This document shows, in pieces, positions 61,481 to 64,000 of a stretch of DNA of 64,000 bases; position 1 is the first letter of the stretch; each line of letters begins with the position of its first letter. Both the position numbers and the translations under genes were made by a program. This DNA is from Fretibacter rubidus (GTDB lineage Bacteria > Pseudomonadota > Alphaproteobacteria > Caulobacterales > Maricaulaceae). The DNA lies in contig NZ_CP163423.1 in NCBI RefSeq assembly GCF_041429785.1, forward strand, positions 1,860,001-1,924,000, given 5' to 3'. The notes under the pieces are model-generated. The model ran no database searches, was not told the DNA's origin, and worked only from the letters and a program-made list of their open reading frames with translations.

Positions 61481-62860
61481 CTAGCTTTTTTTCGCATCCA
61501 TCGGCGCGCGCCTTAACGTCCACGTTATAGCGATGATACCCGATATTATATTGGCTGCCGCGACGCCGACAAAAGCCCCCGTTAATCCCGCTGTCATAAC
61601 GCCGATAAAGATAAGCCCAATATATAAAATAAGGGAGCGGATGATGGTGTAAACCAATCCGTAAACAGGACGCCCAAGGGCGTTTAGTCCCGCCGCGCTA
61701 ACGAACACAAAGCCGTAGCCGAAGATTGTGATGGGCACGATATAGAAATACGGAATAATCTTTTCAATGAGCAGTGCGTCATTGGTGAATATTCCCGCGA
61801 CCTGATGCGCAAAAACAGCCAATATCGCCGCCATAAATGTTCCCCATATCACGCAAATCAAATAACAGACGCGGAAGGCTTCGCTCACGCGTTCGGTCTT
61901 GCCAGCACCGCCGTTACGGCCCGTAATCGCCCCGATACAAGCCGATAAGGCATAAAGAATACCGACGGATAAAAGCTCAGCACGGCTGGCGACCGTAAAG
62001 GCCGCAACATCAGCTTCGGTCAGAACATTACCGATGATAGCTACAGCGGCAAACGTCGCCACGGGCACAATGATATTCGTGCCTGCTGCGGGCAAACCAA
62101 CCTGTCCGATAATGCCCCAAGCGCGGCGCATAGACTTCATGGTCATCCCCAAAAACGATATCGCCTTGCGGTGGATAAGGACAATATAAAGCCCAAATAA
62201 CGCCCCAAAACAGTTACCGATTAAGGTCGCCAAAGCCGCACCTTGGACTTCCATACGCGGAAAAATCCACCAGCCAAATATCAAAAATGGATCCAAGATG
62301 ATGTTAATGATTGCGGCCGAAATCATAATCGCACTGGGCAGTGCCGCCTCACCATGCGCGCGCAGGATATTATTACTCATAGAGGCAACAGATACGATGA
62401 TTAGCCCTGGCATAGAGATTAAGAGATAGCCCATAGCCATCGACGCCACCTCACCGCTCGCCCCTGAAATTGGCAAGATATAGGGGGCCGCCAATAGCAT
62501 CATAGCGACCAGTATGCTCATCACAAAAAGCGCAAGGAAAATTGCCGCTGCGCCGTGACGCCCTGCTCTTTCAGGGTCGTCTTCGCCAAGCGCACGCGAA
62601 ACCGCCGACATCGTCCCAGCCCCTAGACCAATATTGGCGCTATTACCGATAAACGTTAGCGGGAAGGCAAAGCCAAGGGCGGCTAAGGCCATAATGGCCA
62701 AATTAGGCCGCGCGGGGTCCGTTAATCGCCCAAGATAAATTGTATCAACGATACCTGTTGAAATCAGCGCAATAATGGCAATAGAAAACGGCCCCAACAT
62801 CCGCAAAACATGGCGGGTGATGGAGCCTTCTAAGACATTTGTGTTTTTGGGCGCGGCCAA
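61481..62860 (-). CDS. MATE-family efflux transporter
   Basis: A 459-residue inner-membrane exporter with about twelve hydrophobic segments in two repeats. The N-terminal segment HVLRMLGPFSIAIIALISTGIVDTIYLGRL matches NorM/MATE proteins, which expel cationic drugs or metabolites in exchange for Na+ or H+. The conserved helix ALAALGFAFPLTFIGNSANIGLGAGTMSAVSRALGEDD contains the glycine-rich segment typical of the family. It starts 19 bases after the malic enzyme gene and may share its transcript. Substrates are unknown. Confidence 0.88.
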   Translation of the reverse strand: MAAPKNTNVLEGSITRHVLRMLGPFSIAIIALISTGIVDTIYLGRLTDPARPNLAIMALAALGFAFPLTFIGNSANIGLGAGTMSAVSRALGEDDPERAGRHGAAAIFLALFVMSILVAMMLLAAPYILPISGASGEVASMAMGYLLISMPGLIIVSVASMSNNILRAHGEAALPSAIMISAAIINIILDPFLIFGWWIFPRMEVQGAALATLIGNCFGALFGLYIVLIHRKAISFLGMTMKSMRRAWGIIGQVGLPAAGTNIIVPVATFAAVAIIGNVLTEADVAAFTVASRAELLSVGILYALSACIGAITGRNGGAGKTERVSEAFRVCYLICVIWGTFMAAILAVFAHQVAGIFTNDALLIEKIIPYFYIVPITIFGYGFVFVSAAGLNALGRPVYGLVYTIIRSLILYIGLIFIGVMTAGLTGAFVGVAAANIISGIIAITWTLRRAPMDAKKS

Positions 62861-62879
62861 AACCTATCTTTGATCGGGT

Positions 62880-64000
62880 CTAGTTACGACGATGGGACGG
62901 CGCAAAAGCTGCGAGCGTTGCCATTTGCGTAATTTCTGACGCTGTTGCCCCCAACGAGCAAATCTGAACAGGCTTGTCCAGCCCTGTTAGAAACGGTCCA
63001 AGTACAGTCGAATTGCCTGTGGATTTTAACAACTTAGTCGAAATACTAGCCGAGTGAATGGCAGGCATGACGAGCACATTCGCTGCACCAGATAGTCGAG
63101 AAAATGGATAAGTCAAACTATGCATCGGGTCGAGGGCAACGTCGGCGGCAATATCGCCTTCATATTCAAAATCGACCTCGCGCTCGTCGAGCAGTTTCAC
63201 AGCGGCGCGAACTTTTTCCATCCGTTCACCTTTGGGATTACCAAATGTTGAATAAGACAAGAGCGCCACACGCGGCTCGAACCCAAATTGCCGCGCGAAC
63301 TCTGCAGTCGTTTCGGCAATATCGGCCAAATCTGTGGCCGTTGGCAGCTCTGTGATATTGGTATCAGCGATAAACAATGTGTGCTGTTTATTGACAACAA
63401 CTGACACACCCATCGTGCGGTCTTCTTTGGTATGGGACAGCACCATGCGCACATCGCGCAGGGCCACGTCATAGCTGCGGGTGACACCCGTCACCATGCC
63501 GTCCGCCAGGCCGTGATGCAGCATCAGCGCGCTAAAGACGTTACGGTCATTGTTGACTAACCGCTGCGCGTCACGGCGCAGGAACCCTTTGCGCTGCAAA
63601 CGGCCATACAGATATTCAACAAATTCAGCGTTACGATCAAAGAGACGTGCGTTCAAAATGGTCAGGCTCTCTGGGTTTTCAACACCCAGCAATTGCATGT
63701 TGTTTTTAATCGGTTCTTCGCGACCAATTAAAATGGCTTTACCCAGACCGCGTTGCTGGAAGGCTTGGGCCGCGCGAATTACGGCTGGCTCTTCGCCCTC
63801 GGCAAAAATAATGGTCTTGGGATCTTGGTTGACCGATTCAGAAATGCCTTGCAGGATTGACGCCGTAGGATCTTGACGACGGGCGAGTGACTGCCGGTAT
63901 TCGTCCATATCTTCAATGGGTTTACGAGCCACGCCTGTATCCATCGCCGCTTGCGCAACATAAGGCGGAATTTCAGAAATCAAGCGCGGATCAAAGGGCG
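62880..64000 (-). CDS. maeB: NADP-dependent malic enzyme, C-terminal phosphotransacetylase-like part (5' partial)
   Basis: The frame runs off the right edge, so only the last 373 or so residues are visible. They begin with PFDPRLISEIPPYVAQAAMDTGVARKPIEDMDEYR, the hinge found after the catalytic domain of MaeB-type enzymes. A phosphotransacetylase-like domain follows (FAEGEEPAVIRAAQAFQQRG, GPFLTGLDKPVQICSLGATASEI). MaeB converts malate to pyruvate and CO2 with NADPH; the PTA-like domain is regulatory. The TTG at 63983 is not a start, because the frame continues beyond it. The MATE exporter follows after 19 bases. Confidence 0.9.
   Translation of the reverse strand, partial: PFDPRLISEIPPYVAQAAMDTGVARKPIEDMDEYRQSLARRQDPTASILQGISESVNQDPKTIIFAEGEEPAVIRAAQAFQQRGLGKAILIGREEPIKNNMQLLGVENPESLTILNARLFDRNAEFVEYLYGRLQRKGFLRRDAQRLVNNDRNVFSALMLHHGLADGMVTGVTRSYDVALRDVRMVLSHTKEDRTMGVSVVVNKQHTLFIADTNITELPTATDLADIAETTAEFARQFGFEPRVALLSYSTFGNPKGERMEKVRAAVKLLDEREVDFEYEGDIAADVALDPMHSLTYPFSRLSGAANVLVMPAIHSASISTKLLKSTGNSTVLGPFLTGLDKPVQICSLGATASEITQMATLAAFAPSHRRN

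Overview
The window looks like a chromosomal segment of a moderate-GC marine alphaproteobacterium. A Maricaulales/Hyphomonadaceae-type relative of Caulobacter is my best guess. This rests on gene content: a TonB receptor with its small exported partner, the DnaG-RpoD-YqeY-CarA neighbourhood, DUF3667, DUF2853 and DUF1993 proteins, acyl-CoA dehydrogenase/SDR operons and many secreted peptidases. No transposase, integrase, phage gene, rRNA or CRISPR array was seen. One tRNA gene (Leu, UAG) is present.

Layout. 1-4.5 kb: alpha-glucan use (end of a probable GH13 amylase, GH13 alpha-glucosidase, LacI regulator, sugar/cation symporter-type MFS permease). 4.7-9.0 kb: two tandem soluble hybrid histidine kinases. 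9.1-14.3 kb: lipoprotein amidohydrolase, an unknown membrane-anchored protein, YajQ, and a membrane-bound spermidine-synthase-like protein. 14.4-20.6 kb: a six-gene minus-strand operon (two SDRs, an ACAD10/11-like kinase, three acyl-CoA dehydrogenases) behind a perfect palindrome. 20.8-25.6 kb: DUF3667 protein, HhH-DUF2853 protein, OmpA/BON protein, nitronate-monooxygenase-like flavoprotein. 25.7-36.2 kb: exported peptidases (M20, two M28, M1), a GT10 glycosyltransferase and a small GST/VOC/NTF2-like operon. 36.9-41.0 kb: rpoD and dnaG. 41.2-47.0 kb: a double-glycine-leader peptide export locus. 47.1-49.7 kb: a zinc-type TonB receptor module. 49.8-60.6 kb: yqeY, carA, then carB about 5 kb further on, with a Doc toxin-antitoxin pair, an unknown protein, an SDR, an M48 protease and an S66 carboxypeptidase between them. 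60.7-64 kb: CBS protein, tRNA-Leu, MATE exporter and the 3' part of a MaeB-type malic enzyme.

The most interesting region is 41.2-47.0 kb. It holds a short precursor with a class II microcin-type leader (MREL...VNGG) and a core with two GxxxGxxxG glycine zippers. Beside it is a frameshifted second precursor with a related 5' part, then three tiny membrane proteins suited to immunity. A CvaA-like adaptor, a C39-peptidase ABC exporter and a third leader peptide with an unrelated Cys/His/Gly-rich core follow. It resembles the Caulobacter Cdz contact-dependent killing system and appears to be inserted, together with the zinc receptor, into the usually compact dnaG/yqeY/carA block. Other points worth following are a possible arginine-codon attenuator ahead of carB, a probable 4-hydroxyacid operon, a Zur-like site, and a 15-codon hydrophobic ORF whose Shine-Dalgarno sequence lies in a hairpin.
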